Positions 22,918-32,972 of a stretch of 64,000 nucleotides of DNA are shown piece by piece (position 1 is the stretch's first letter; every line of letters starts with the position of its first letter). Below the pieces are notes generated by a model. It saw only the letters and a list, made by a program, of their open reading frames with translations. It did no database searches and was not told where the DNA came from. The stretch is from the NCBI GenBank assembly GCA_019918135.1, contig WBZZ01003008.1, positions 100,001 to 164,000 on the forward strand, read 5' to 3'. A program made the translations under genes and the position numbers. The DNA comes from Paulinella micropora (Eukaryota; Cercozoa; Imbricatea; Euglyphida; Paulinellidae).

Positions 22918-23397
22918 TTTTACATCTCAAGTCTGCAAACTCACGAAATACGCAAATTTACGCAAAGTCAACTCATGTTGCTGTTTTGTGAGTTTTCTCT
23001 CTTTGAAGTGTGCAGGAAGTGTTTTGCGCAGGTAGTCGAGCGGCATCTTTAGGAATTGCTTCCGTTGAAGTCGAAGTCGAGCGCAACAACGAAGCGCGTG
23101 GATCGTCCACCATCGGTCGTTGATCGCGGCAAGAGCGGAAGAAGAGCATATGCCGACGGAGCGGAACGCGGCGTGAGTAGTTTTTAATGGCGGAATGGTA
23201 AATTTAACTAATTATATTAGATTCGTTAAGTCAGTAATATAATTTAGTCAAGCACTAATTTTGTCAGCCAGAGGGACCGATGCTGACGTTTCAATCGACA
23301 AGTTCGAGATGCCAACACGGCGAAGAAGCGGCGGCGATGGACTTGAAGCAGAGACAATTTTCAAGTTTTGAGTCATAACTGACTGAATTTCAGGTTG
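22918..23397. other. No gene recognised; region after copia RNase H
   Basis: A 3' LTR is expected here if the element were whole, but I find no sequence shared with 2800-5310. Nothing else is recognisable. Confidence 0.4.
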
Positions 23398-23721
23398 TCA
23401 AACGGATGTAACTATCTTTTCAGTTTTACAGCTTGAAATCAGTGCAATTATCGCAATATGCAATGGGCTCAGAAAGGCCTTGGGTCCCAGGCGCTGCCCT
23501 ATGTCGGCCTTGGTTTTGGTCCAGGGAGCGCCGCGATTGGCCGCCGTGATAATGTCGTGCAGCACGGCGGCCAGTTGCTCGTGGCCCATGGTCTCTTGGT
23601 TACGCTCAGCTTTCAATTTGTCTATGGCCCGGTCCAGTGCGTCCATTTCTTGGAAGCCCCAGGAGTCCGTGCCAACCGTCTGCTGCGCCTCTGTGGAAAC
23701 TCTCCCATCAACCATTCCCGC
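23398..23721 (-). CDS. Possible terminal exon, about 105 residues
   Basis: On the minus strand a pyrimidine-rich tract ends in TTACGCAG at about 23722, a good splice acceptor. The frame that follows encodes a helical, charged stretch (MDALDRAIDKLKAERNQETM, HEQLAAVLHDIITAANRG). It looks like a real protein segment but matches nothing I know. No upstream exon is identified. Confidence 0.35.
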   Translation of the reverse strand, partial: AGMVDGRVSTEAQQTVGTDSWGFQEMDALDRAIDKLKAERNQETMGHEQLAAVLHDIITAANRGAPWTKTKADIGQRLGPKAFLSPLHIAIIALISSCKTEKIVTSV

Positions 23722-23814
23722 TGCGTAACAAAACAAAAAAGAGAGAGAGACAGCTGTGTTTCGGAGAACAAATGCGATTTTTTATGTCAAGGTGGCAAAA
23801 GAATGAAGACGTCG

Positions 23815-23883
23815 GTGCGCCCGGCCCCCCCCCTCCCTCCCTTGGCCTGTGCGCAGGCCAAGTGTGGGGGGGGCCGGGCGCAC
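23815..23883. repeat. Large GC-rich cruciform
   Basis: GTGCGCCCGGCCCCCCC (from 23815) pairs with GGGGGGGCCGGGCGCAC (ending 23883) over about 17 bp. The loop holds a second palindrome, GGCCTGTGCGCAGGCC, at 23844-23859. It lies between the frames at 23398-23721 and 24177-25741. Confidence 0.6.
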
Positions 23884-24176
23884 AGGCCTTGTCAGGAAAG
23901 AGAAAGCGGGGGAGGGATGGGGAGCCCGTGACCAACTGTTTGTAAAAAGTTCCACTAAAAAAAAATCTGTCCCCCAAAAAAATGGCAAAAGTTTTAATCT
24001 GCGACCAAAAATCCGCGGCAGAGCCATCCCTCCCCCCCGCTCGCTCTCTCCACTCCCCAAACACCGCTCTTGCCCCCCCTCTGTCTAGCAAAGAAACTTT
24101 TTCTTTGCAGTTGGTCTTTCTTTTTTTTTCGTCGTGTGTGTTGGAACAAGCCCTCTTCCACAACCCCACGCCACGC

Positions 24177-25741
24177 TTAGAGCCGGCGCGGCCCGGCGTT
24201 CAAATTAGCTTTCCAGTACGTGTCAATGTAGTTCGAATCAACCAGAAGGCCAAAGGGCTTCTGCGGGTCCTCTGGTCTTGTTAGGGCCTCCTTAAGCGCA
24301 GTGTTTTCTTCCAGCATAGCGAGCAGGTGCGCGTGCGCCGAAAACGCCAGCTCGTCGCGCCAGGTCCGGGGCCGTGCGCCCACACGCGTGCGGGCCTTTA
24401 TATAGCTTTGCCAGCCATCTTCTTCGCGCAGGAACTCGCTACGCCCCACGGTCGTCTCGTACCAAGCGTCCAGCGCGTTCCTTAAAAGACGGTGCTTGCT
24501 GCCGTGATTTTTCATTATCCGATTAAGCGCGTGGTACACGTACACACACTCGTTATACGCGACGTGCACAAACGGCTTCTCTGGGTAACGCAGGTCAGGG
24601 TGCTTGCCGCACCAGATATCCGCCGTCAGCGCGCGGTTCTGCAGCAGCAGGCGTTCTAGGCAAGGGCGCAGCCCCGCCCGGAACGCCCACTTGTCCAGCC
24701 TCGGAAGCAGATCCAGCGCCGCTCCCAGATGTTCCTCGTCCTTACGCTCGATGGCGGACAGCATCGTCCGCACCAAAGAATCACATTCTTCCATGCGCTG
24801 GCCGCTCTTACCTACGAGCCTCTCGTACGTGTTGCAGACGAGCAGCAGGTAGTGCAGCAGGCCGAGTTTTCTTGGGGTTTCCGCCGGCCTGTCCGCCGGT
24901 AGCAGGCTGTTACTAATGGCGTAAAAATTAGGGTTCGCGGCAGCGACGACCTGCCCCTTGTTGTTGAGCTGCAGGACCTCACGTTCCAGGCCCAACACCA
25001 AGAAATGCCTCGCGTTCGGGGGATGAGCGCTCGCGTTGGGGGAATGGGCACACGACCGGACAAAGATCGCATAGGGCGATATGCAGGACCACACGTAGTA
25101 CTCCTCCGTGCCAGGCCTTGCCAGCAGTGTCGGGATGCTTGCTACCTGGGTGTACAGCTTCTGGACCAACTGCGTGTGATCAACTCTAGCCTTGAGCCAA
25201 GACAAGAGGTTCGTTGATCCGTAGTGCTCCGTTTCCTGCAACAGGAGCAGGTGCGAGGGACTCCACGCGGTAATCTTCTGCAGAACGGACGCGATGACCG
25301 CGAGGACCGATGCTTTAGCCTTGTCATAGACCGTCTTCGGGACGTCGTTCGCCGCTTTGTATTCGGACCGCTCGATTATGTTTTGCAGAGTCCGTAGGAG
25401 CTCCCGGGTCCCCGCGCCCAGTTCCTGTCTCCGCTTCTCAACCGCCAAGCGAAATTGTAGGTGCATGGCACGGCTGGTGGCAGTTCTTGGGCCTCTCGCG
25501 CCTGCCGCTCCAGCACGCCATTCAGGCTAGCAACTGCGGCACCACCTGCCGCCACGCTGTAAAAACGGAGGCCAAAGGCCCTGTTTGCTTTTTCGTCGAC
25601 TAAGAGCAGGTGCTGCCGCGTCACGTGGACTTCAGCGGTGCACTTGGCCTGGTTAAATCGTGTAGTTATTGCTGTTAGCAGCGCCTCAAAGCCGGTTGAT
25701 GCCGTGCTTGGCTCTGTTACGACCTTAGACCACTTACTCAT
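24177..25741 (-). CDS. Uncharacterised ~520-aa protein
   Basis: An ATG at 25741 starts MSKWSKVVTEPSTASTGFEA. The main part (24177-25466) is helix-rich, with LLRTLQNIIERSEYKAANDV, a central HFLVLGLEREVLQLNNKGQV and a C-terminal SNYIDTYWKANLNAGPRRL. No motif or family is recognised, and no membrane segment or signal is seen. The codon use is GC-rich like its neighbours. The reading frame appears interrupted once in this assembly. As the region may be virus-derived, I describe it only as probably broken. The convergent arrangement with upstream genes gives no functional clue. Confidence 0.5.
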
Positions 25742-25948
25742 GGGCAAAAGCCGGGAAAACACACAAGAGCTACGGACTTTGTTATCAGGCTTTTTAATGC
25801 TTGAGAAAGAGAGAGATAGCAACTGACATTTCCCACCCCCTCCCCTCACCTTGTCCCGCCCCTTTCCCGAGCCCCCCCCCCCCTCCCCGACTTTTCATTG
25901 TGCCCGTCCGGAACGAAGGGGGACAGTGCTGCGGAAACGGGCGCGGCA

Positions 25949-26760
25949 TCAGGCTTGAGTGGCCCACGCGTTCTCCTTTTCCAGTTTTTTTCTTTCTTCA
26001 GGAGTGAAGTCGTCTTCGATGTCAAAGGTCTCTCGGATCTGCGCGGGCGTCTTGCCCTTGAGCATGCTCGCGATCTTTGTACACGCGAGCAACAGCAGAG
26101 GTTCGATTTCCAGGTAGTTCGCGGCCTGACACACACACCCCCTCAAAAAAAACAAATGCGACGGTTTCCTGTCTTTTTCGGGACGCTGCCAAAAAACCAA
26201 CAAACCACGCGCAAAAAGAAAGAAACAGGTGCAGGAGGGACCAGAGTTAGCTCGAATAGCATCTCGTTTTCCACGGTCATGAACGCAGCGTACTCCGCAC
26301 CCATTAGTTCGACCAGGTCGACGCTCTCGATCGGCTTTTTAATTTTCTTCATTTTTGTCTTGCTGTGGAGTTCCATGAAGTCGACTACTTTCTTCAGGAT
26401 CTCCATATCCTTAATGTACAGTTCTATATGATAAAATTTGTGGCCATCGTCGTCGGTTTCGTAGTCCTCGTCGTCGTTGTCTACCATCTTACTGACTAAG
26501 CCAGATAGCTTGGCCTTCGCTAAGGACAATTTTACCTGCCTCCCGGCTTCCTCCTTGCCGGCCGCCGGCTTTACTGCTGCCGCCTTGCCGGCCGCCGCCC
26601 TTGCGGCCTCACTCTCTGCTCCTGTTATCAACTTTCTTGTTGCAATTGTGAATATCACTGTTTTTTTTGTGTCCTCGTCATTTTCGTCTAGGCTCGTAGC
26701 TTCTTGCTTCTTCTCTCGCTTGGTGCTCCTAGCTTCTTGCTTCTTCTCTTGCTTGGACAT
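25949..26760 (-). CDS. SKP1: SKP1-like SCF ubiquitin-ligase adaptor, two exons
   Basis: Exon 1 is 26242-26760 and exon 2 is 25949-26125, with a 116-bp GT..AG intron (acceptor TGTCAG) in phase 0, giving 231 residues. Exon 2 is diagnostic: AANYLEIEPLLLLACTKIAS followed by MLKGKTPAQIRETF and the FTPEERKKLEKENAW end. This is the SKP1 C-terminal helix pair that binds F-box proteins. Exon 1 ends VENEMLFELTL, as in SKP1, and upstream has the BTB/POZ-like fold with VVDFMELH. It is longer than usual (~160 residues) because of a Lys-rich N-terminus and an Ala/Lys insertion. It is divergent but apparently intact. Whether it is host or captured is open. Confidence 0.85.
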
Positions 26761-26942
26761 TTTTTTCACAAAAAGACCCCAGAGAGAAACGACTCCTGCT
26801 AGTACTACTAAAAGTTTTGAAACTTAGTTTTGAAAATCTCCAAAGGGCCCAAGATGTTTGCAACACGGAGTTACGAAAGAAAACGCGGGGGGTCGGAGGG
26901 GGGGGGTGAGAAGGAAAAAGCGAAATTTCGTCCCCAGGGTTT

Positions 26943-26974
26943 GGAAGATGAGCGCCAACTGGGACTCATCTTCC
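26943..26974. repeat. Perfect 10-bp-arm hairpin in an intergenic region
   Basis: GGAAGATGAG and CTCATCTTCC are separated by 12 bases. It lies in a C/T-rich spacer between the divergent SKP1-like gene and the gene at 27289. Confidence 0.45.
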
Positions 26975-27288
26975 ATCGCCCCCTCCCCCACAGCTCTCTC
27001 TCTCTCTCTCTCCTCCCGCCCCCTTTCCTCTGCCACACACGCAAAAACAAAACCGGGGTACTCCCCCCTCCCGCCCATTTCCAAATTTATTTCCCCCCTT
27101 CTCTTTGCGTTCTGTTTTCTTTCTTGACGGCAGCCTCGGCCCCCCCCTTATCCCGCGTTCGTGTCGCCCCCCCCCCCCCCGACTCTCCCCCGTTGGCGCA
27201 ACCCCCTTTCTTTTTTTCCTCCGAAGACCCCCCCTGCGTAAATATGCATGTTTTCTAAGACAAGAAAGGGGAGTTGTGCGAAGAAGAA

Positions 27289-27956
27289 TGGCCGGCCCGT
27301 TTGAAGACCGTGGAGATAGTTGGCTGGGCCAGAATGCCAAGAAATTTAAGACATCATTTCGCGAATCTTGGCTAAGGGCTTCGGTATGTCTACAGGCGCA
27401 AAAGCCGAACGTTCCCTTAGATGGACAGAGTGACGAGGATCTGGGCAACACGATGCGTCTCTATCTGGGCAAGCACGGACAGAGCAGCCTTGGCGTCTTT
27501 CTTACGGGCGTGTACAAGGCAGAGCAGGCGGCTGCAGCGCCCTTTGCTAATGGCGAAGGAAAACACAACAAAGGCCCCACTGCTGGTCGGAAGAGTTCAG
27601 CAAGACAAAAGGAGGCAGAAACCCCAAGATACAGCGTGTCTCAATTTCTTAACGAGGCGATAAAAAACAAATACGGAAATGATGTTCATAAACACCCAAA
27701 TATCATCCATGACAGTGTACTAACAGATTTTGTGAGGTCCAAAGACGCCAGAAGCCTTGTGTTGACAATGACAGACCGACAAGAGCTCCAAGGCCCTATT
27801 CCAGAACGCGATTGGAATGAACGCTTAGTCAACAAATTAAGCGAAACTGATGATTCAAATTCGATCTTTGAAGGCGATACATATGGCACTTGGCAAAAAA
27901 GACTAGTTAGGCTATTGAGCGATTATGAGCCAAAAACAGTGCTTTTGCGAGCCTAG
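27289..27956 (+). CDS. Uncharacterised 222-aa protein
   Basis: The single open exon begins MAGPFEDRGDSWLGQNAKKF. It is rich in charged residues, with a basic middle (KGPTAGRKSSARQKEAE) and helical C-terminal parts (YSVSQFLNEAIKNKYGND, RDWNERLVNKLSETDD). No motif, membrane segment or signal peptide is seen. The A/G-rich base use is less GC-biased than that of its neighbours. A perfect hairpin overlaps its stop codon. The function is unknown. Confidence 0.5.
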
Positions 27957-27968
27957 GTAGGCTCGCAA
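27945..27968 (+). terminator. Perfect 11-bp-arm hairpin across a stop codon
   Basis: TTGCGAGCCTA and TAGGCTCGCAA are separated by GG and overlap the TAG at 27954-27956. Hairpins at transcript ends mark polyadenylation in some large DNA viruses. Here the role is inferred only from position. Confidence 0.5.
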
Positions 27969-28478
27969 CAGGCCGGCCACAAAATTAATGCAAGCCCACG
28001 AGGAAGAAGATAATGAAACCCCCCTCCTCACCCGGAGGATTCAGGGGCACGCACTATTTTTTTGTTTCTACTTTTGCTACCCTGAAGGCTAGGGAGTGAA
28101 CAGCCTCTGCAAAAAAATATGTATTCTTTTGAATTAGGCTCTTCTTTTTTCCATCGTCTCTTGCTCATTAAAACCGCGACGAAGGTCTCTGTTTTCCGAA
28201 AATTATGGAATGTAACTGATGACACACACCAACACTTAAAAAAAAATCGGATGTTCAGTCTCTAACGTGCAGGCTGTCTTTATTATGATTGAATTGTGAC
28301 CAAAGAACTTGTTTTTTACTGATCAAGAAACACGCTGTTACATTCGAGGGAGCCTGGCGGCTATCTTTTTTTTGTAAACCGTTCAATTTTATAGGTTCTC
28401 CATTGTTCGATCAAGACAACATGTGCAAGGTCCCTAAGAAAAAAAGGAGAGTAAGCAAGGAGGTGTTTTTGTGGTGCT

Positions 28479-28810
28479 TTATGTGCGAACAAAATCCAGC
28501 AAGTGGGGATGTTTTCGCCAGAAGTCATACATTTCCTCCCCAGACATCTTCTCGAACGTGCCGGGCTTCACTAGGCCTTTATATTCCAACCATTTGCCGG
28601 GCCCCATCCCCTTCCTCAAATGGACCGAACGAACATGTGCCTCCATTGCTGCTGAGCCGGCGGCGCTCTCCTTCTTCTTCTTTTCCTCCTTTCCCTCTTC
28701 GTGGCAGCGCGTGTTTTGATGCCCTTGGGTGGGTTCGATGGCTCGAGAGGCTTTCTTGCCACGCATCCCCCTGTTTCGGCCATGAGAAACTTCTTCACTC
28801 GCGGCGGCAT
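28479..28810 (-). CDS. Small Lys/Arg-rich coding region, uncertain
   Basis: Two overlapping minus-strand frames look protein-like: one begins MPPRVKKFLMAETGG (28810) and the other ends KWLEYKGLVKPGTFEKMSGE with a C-terminal HPHLLDFVRT. They may represent one broken gene or alternative exons. The composition is strongly basic with a Lys/Glu stretch. No family is recognised. Confidence 0.3.
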
Positions 28811-28929
28811 TGCTCCTGCCTAGTTGGGCAGCAAAACCTTTGTTTTCACGGTGCAAGGCGACACAATAAAAACAGGAATTGGTGCATGAACAAGAATCCA
28901 TTGAATAAAAGAGATAGAATAATAGGAAA

Positions 28930-29290
28930 ACACACAAACACACACACAAACCTTCGCACACACACACACAAACCTTCGCACACACAAACACACACACAAA
29001 TACAAACACACACACAAACACACACACACACAAACCTTCGCACACACAAACACACACACAAATACAAACACACACACAAACACACACACACAAACCTTCG
29101 CACACAAATACACACACGAACACAAACACGAACACACACACACCAAAACCTTCGCACACACACAAATACAAAGACACACAAACACACACACACACACCAA
29201 AACCTTCGCACACACACACAAATACAAACACACACACAAACACCCAAACCTTCGCACACCCAACGCACACACGCACAAACCTTCCGTGTA
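28930..29290 (+). repeat. CA-rich minisatellite with AAACCTTCG spacers
   Basis: CA dinucleotide runs are broken at intervals by ACAAACCTTCGCACAC. The spacing varies from about 18 to 60 bp. The open frames through it are repeat artefacts. Confidence 0.85.
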
Positions 29291-29744
29291 CACTACAAAA
29301 GAAACCTTTCACATACAACACTCGGATTGTTTTCCCGACTACAGACACAGGCAACATTTCCCCGTACGTGTGTGCACACTGTACAACATTTATGCTTCCC
29401 ACAGGACAGGAAAGGGGGCCGCCCTGCACTACGTGTCCCATGGGTTGTGCGCAAAATCGAAGGACCCGAGAAAAGCACATTGGGGGCGCACAATGGGCTC
29501 GCCATTGCGCAAACACAATGTTGGCGGCATTGAGCAAACCCACTTGCGCTCACCCCCACCAGTGTCAAGACAGGCCCCCCCCCCCTTCCCTCTTTTAACC
29601 ATTGAGCTGCCCAATGGTGCTTTTTTTTCGGCTGCGCGCGAATTTCTTTGAAGAAAATGTTGGCCTGTGATAACTATGGGCTGCTTGTTTCGAGCTTATG
29701 AAGGGTGTTATTTCTAGTCTCATTTCGTGTGTTTGTGAAGGTGC
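29291..29744. other. Spacer between the CA and TG arms; no gene recognised
   Basis: This is the central, non-repetitive part of a large imperfect inverted repeat. It contains a C run at 29576-29584 but no convincing coding sequence. Confidence 0.4.
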
Positions 29745-30150
29745 GTGTGTTGTGTAAAAAAAATCTTGTGTGTGTGTCAAGTGTCGCTCTTGTGTATGTG
29801 TGTCGTGCTGTGTAAAAGAATCTTGTGTGGTGTCGTGTGTATGTGTGTGTTTGTGTGCATGCGAAGGTTTGTGTGGTGTTGTGTACGTGTTGTGTATGTG
29901 GGGGTGCATGCGAAGGGTTTGTGGGTGTGTCTGTCTGTGTTTGTGTGTGCGTGTCTGTGGGTGTGTCTGTGGGTGTGTATTTGTGTGTGTTTGTGTAGGT
30001 GTGTGTTTGTGTGTGTATTTGTGTGTGTATTTGTGTACGTGTGTGTATTTGTGTGTGTATTTGTGTGTGTTTGTGTAGGTGTGTGTGTGTGTATTTGTGT
30101 GTGTACGTGATTGTGTGTGTGTGTGTGTGGGTGTGTCTATGTATCTATGT
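29745..30150 (+). repeat. TG-rich minisatellite, inverted counterpart of 28930-29290
   Basis: TG runs with embedded GCATGCGAAGG and GTGTATTTGTGTG units. The GCGAAGG spacer is the reverse complement of the CCTTCGC spacer in the CA arm, so the two arms are inverted copies in kind. Confidence 0.8.
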
Positions 30151-30374
30151 ACGCGTGTGTGTCGTGTCTTGAGAACGTGTGTCGTGTCTTGAGAACGTGT
30201 GTCGTATGTTGTGTGTGTGTTTGTCTCTTGTGCGTACCCCCCAAGTATCCTAGATGTAGAAACACGTTCGAAGCTTCGCTCCAACTGTTGCTTTGTTGGA
30301 CTCTCTCTCTCTCTCCTTTCGTCTCGCCTCCCCCCCTCTTGTTTTCTTCTTGTCGCACGCTCTTTAGGCCGGCA

Positions 30375-30956
30375 ATGAAGAAGAGAAAATGTCTGCAGAA
30401 AAACCCCCGCGAAAAAGGAAAACACCTTCGATCGACGAAACGCCACCGGGCCTGCCCAACAACGACCCCCCGCAAACGCCGCGCGGCCGAATGGCGTGAA
30501 GAACTTTTCAGAGACTGCCGCAGGTTTCAGGGCAGGCACCTGAACAGGGAGCTGATCAATGACCTGCTCCTGCAGATCGGCCTCGCGGATTCTTGTACCG
30601 ACCTGCAAAGGGTTCGTAAACTCAACCCCAACGTCTTATTGTTTGCCAAACAGAAGTACTGGTCCGAGTTACCCTGCAGGGGCCAGGGCGCCTTCGCCGC
30701 CCTGCAACACCTGGAGGCCTCGAGGTACGTCGTAGCCGATGTTCTCGAGCTTGAGAAATCCGACTTCGACACCCCTAACCCCGTCAGCGCTTGCGATCTT
30801 TCTCAATGCACCACCTGCAACAATCTGCGGAATGCCTTGTGCTTTGGCTGTGCCTGTCCAACGCCCTCGCGGACACGCCAGCCGGAGACATGTTGCGCCG
30901 GGAACTGGAGGAAGCTCTACTACCGTTCAGAATGCACGCTTGGGCGCACGAGCTGA
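30375..30956 (+). CDS. Basic protein, N-terminal part of the 30.4-32.8 kb locus
   Basis: An ATG at 30375 starts MKKRKCLQKNPREKGKHLRS, a strongly basic stretch. A helical region follows (FRDCRRFQGRHLNRELINDL and AALQHLEASRYVVADVLELE). The frame overlaps the longer one that starts near 30791 on the same strand, and the two probably belong to one locus. It looks like a nuclear or DNA-associated protein by composition only. The family is unknown. The locus may be broken once. Confidence 0.4.
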   Translation: MKKRKCLQKNPREKGKHLRSTKRHRACPTTTPRKRRAAEWREELFRDCRRFQGRHLNRELINDLLLQIGLADSCTDLQRVRKLNPNVLLFAKQKYWSELPCRGQGAFAALQHLEASRYVVADVLELEKSDFDTPNPVSACDLSQCTTCNNLRNALCFGCACPTPSRTRQPETCCAGNWRKLYYRSECTLGRTS

Positions 30957-32827
30957 TGGAGCCCCTGCTCGAGCACAACAATCTGACTGTCTTGGAGTGC
31001 CTGTGGAATAACTTCTCCTTGCTCAAGATCAGCATCCTGGCACGGATAGGCTCGAATGTCGACCAGAACGAACAGGCCCAGCGAGTCCCGGCGCAGGCCG
31101 CAGAGAAATTCTGGAAGAAGCTGATGGGCAGGACGCCCTGCCCCGAGCAAGAGTCGGAAGCAGCCGTTTGGGCCGAGCGTTGCTGTTCAGACCAGCCCGC
31201 CACCGCGCGGGAGGCCGCGCGGGAGCCCCCGCGGGACGCGGATCTGGCGGCGACCTTTCTGGCCCTGCTCTGGATACTGCGCCACTCGGCGGACCAAAAC
31301 TTGTCCGCCGAGGGCCTGCTGCAAGGGCTGCGGCTAAGACGCACGAACCACGCGGCGTACGCAACGTCAGACGACGAAGAAGCCGACGACGGCGCGGAAG
31401 ACGGCGGCAGCGCGGGGGATGCGGAAGACGCCGACGACGGCGGCGACGGCGCGGAAGATGACGACGGCGGCGGGGAGGACCTGTTGACGGGTCTGCTGGG
31501 CTACTGGCAAAAGACTGGGGATGAACAGCCGGCGCAACACGATGTGCCAACGGTAGAAGCCACTGATGACGCGCGCGTGCCCGATCCCTTTGGCGACACA
31601 GCGATCGAGGAGCCAATCCAACTTTACAGCCCGGTAGACAACGACCAGACCGGCCCTGGTCCGCCCGGCCAGGACAGTACGGCGGGGCTGGACGCGCTGG
31701 TCGACGCGGCTGAGAGATTGCCCCCGCAAGTTCCCCGCGGCCAACCGGACTCGGGTCACGAGGAGCACACCTATCAACGTGCGGGGGCCCGCCACACACA
31801 CTTACAGAACGCAGCCGAACCTAACACCGACATGCTGCGACCTGCAGCCGCCAGGCACGCGGGCCGCCCCCAGAGCCCCGCCGACAATTCGCTCAACCGA
31901 GATACGCACCATTCAGACTCGCCAGCCGAACCTAACACCGACATGCTGCGACATGCGGCCAGGCACGCGGGCCCCCCCCAGAGCCCCGCCGACAATTCGC
32001 TCAACCGAGATACGCACCATTCAGACCCGCCGCGCACACACGTGCGGCGGGCCTTCGGCTTCTACCACACTAGTGCGACATCATCACGCTCCGAACCGGC
32101 CGGCTGGTCGGAGGAGGCGCCGCCGACGCGCCTCCAGCGCCCCGTCCCGCAGCGCGCGGTTCCACGCTTTGGCCCGCACTTTCCGCCTACCCACGCTGGT
32201 AGCCCGCACTTTCCGCCTACCCACGCTGGTAGCCCGCACTTTCCGCCTACCCACGCTGGTAGCCCGCACTTTCCGCCTACCCACGCTGGTAGCCCGCACT
32301 TTCCGCCTACCCACGCTGGTAGCCCGCACTTTCCGCCTACCCACGCTGGTAGCCCTCACTTTCCGCCTACCCACGCTGGTAGCCCTCACTTTCCGCCTAC
32401 CCACGCTGGTAGTCCGCGCATTCCACCGCTCGTCCCTCACTTTGGTCCGTGCTTTCAGCCCCACTTGGGGTGCCCGCACCTTCCACCGCCCGCCCCGCAC
32501 TTGGGGTGCCAGCACCTTCCACCGCCCGCCCCGCACTTGGGGTGCCAGCACCTTCCACCGCCAGCCCCGCACTTGGGGTGCCAGCACCTTCCACCGCCCG
32601 TCCCGCACTTTGGTCCGCGCTTTCAGCCCCACTTGGGGGGTCCGCACATACCACCGCTCGTCCCTCGTTTTGGTCCACGCTTTGGCCCCCGTCGTTGGCC
32701 GCAAGTGCAGCCGGCCGCAGAGCAGGAGTCGACCCGCGTCCCTGGCCTGTTCCGAAGAACAACGCCCGAGGTTGCGTACTGGCACCAAGACGGCATGAAG
32801 GTGGAAGAAGACGTAAGCGATGGGTAG
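30791..32827 (+). CDS. Acidic, proline-rich tandem-repeat protein
   Basis: The frame has about 678 residues and no ATG at its left end. First comes a helical globular part (to about residue 190, for example ELMEPLLEHNNLTVLECLWN). Then follows an extreme Asp/Glu/Gly tract (SDDEEADDGAEDGG), then a duplicated ~38-residue unit containing AEPNTDMLR...NSLNRDTHHSD. Finally there are eight 10-residue PHFPPTHAGS repeats and four ~12-residue HLGCQHLPPPAP repeats. The repeats resemble extended, surface or structural proline-rich regions. No enzyme motif is seen. The function is unknown. Confidence 0.5.
   Translation: MRSFSMHHLQQSAECLVLWLCLSNALADTPAGDMLRRELEEALLPFRMHAWAHELMEPLLEHNNLTVLECLWNNFSLLKISILARIGSNVDQNEQAQRVPAQAAEKFWKKLMGRTPCPEQESEAAVWAERCCSDQPATAREAAREPPRDADLAATFLALLWILRHSADQNLSAEGLLQGLRLRRTNHAAYATSDDEEADDGAEDGGSAGDAEDADDGGDGAEDDDGGGEDLLTGLLGYWQKTGDEQPAQHDVPTVEATDDARVPDPFGDTAIEEPIQLYSPVDNDQTGPGPPGQDSTAGLDALVDAAERLPPQVPRGQPDSGHEEHTYQRAGARHTHLQNAAEPNTDMLRPAAARHAGRPQSPADNSLNRDTHHSDSPAEPNTDMLRHAARHAGPPQSPADNSLNRDTHHSDPPRTHVRRAFGFYHTSATSSRSEPAGWSEEAPPTRLQRPVPQRAVPRFGPHFPPTHAGSPHFPPTHAGSPHFPPTHAGSPHFPPTHAGSPHFPPTHAGSPHFPPTHAGSPHFPPTHAGSPHFPPTHAGSPRIPPLVPHFGPCFQPHLGCPHLPPPAPHLGCQHLPPPAPHLGCQHLPPPAPHLGCQHLPPPVPHFGPRFQPHLGGPHIPPLVPRFGPRFGPRRWPQVQPAAEQESTRVPGLFRRTTPEVAYWHQDGMKVEEDVSDG
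32165..32620 (+). repeat. In-frame tandem repeats: 30 bp x ~8, then 36 bp x ~4
   Basis: The 30-bp unit (CACTTTCCGCCTACCCACGC plus TGGTAGCCCG) repeats nearly perfectly from about 32169 to 32411. A 36-bp unit (CACTTGGGGTGCCAGCACC plus TTCCACCGCCCGCCCCG) follows at about 32463-32610. Both keep the reading frame. Near-identity of the units indicates recent slippage or unequal exchange. Confidence 0.9.
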
Positions 32828-32972
32828 CACAGCTTTCCCTCCCCAACTTTCTTTCCGGCCTAAAACAAAACCTAATAAATCTGATCTTTCTGCTAACTAG
32901 CAAAAATAATTCGCCCCCGGTCCGGTGGTATAAGCCGTCACGACAGCCGCCTCTTTCTTTCTTTTGTTTTTA

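Noticed and set aside
28820-30600. Long open frames through the CA and TG repeats
   Set aside because: Dinucleotide repeats lack stops in most frames; the products are only Val/Cys or Thr/His repeats with no domain.
32165-32620. CRISPR-like regular repeats
   Set aside because: The units are directly adjacent with no unique spacers and keep a reading frame; this is a coding minisatellite in a eukaryotic setting.
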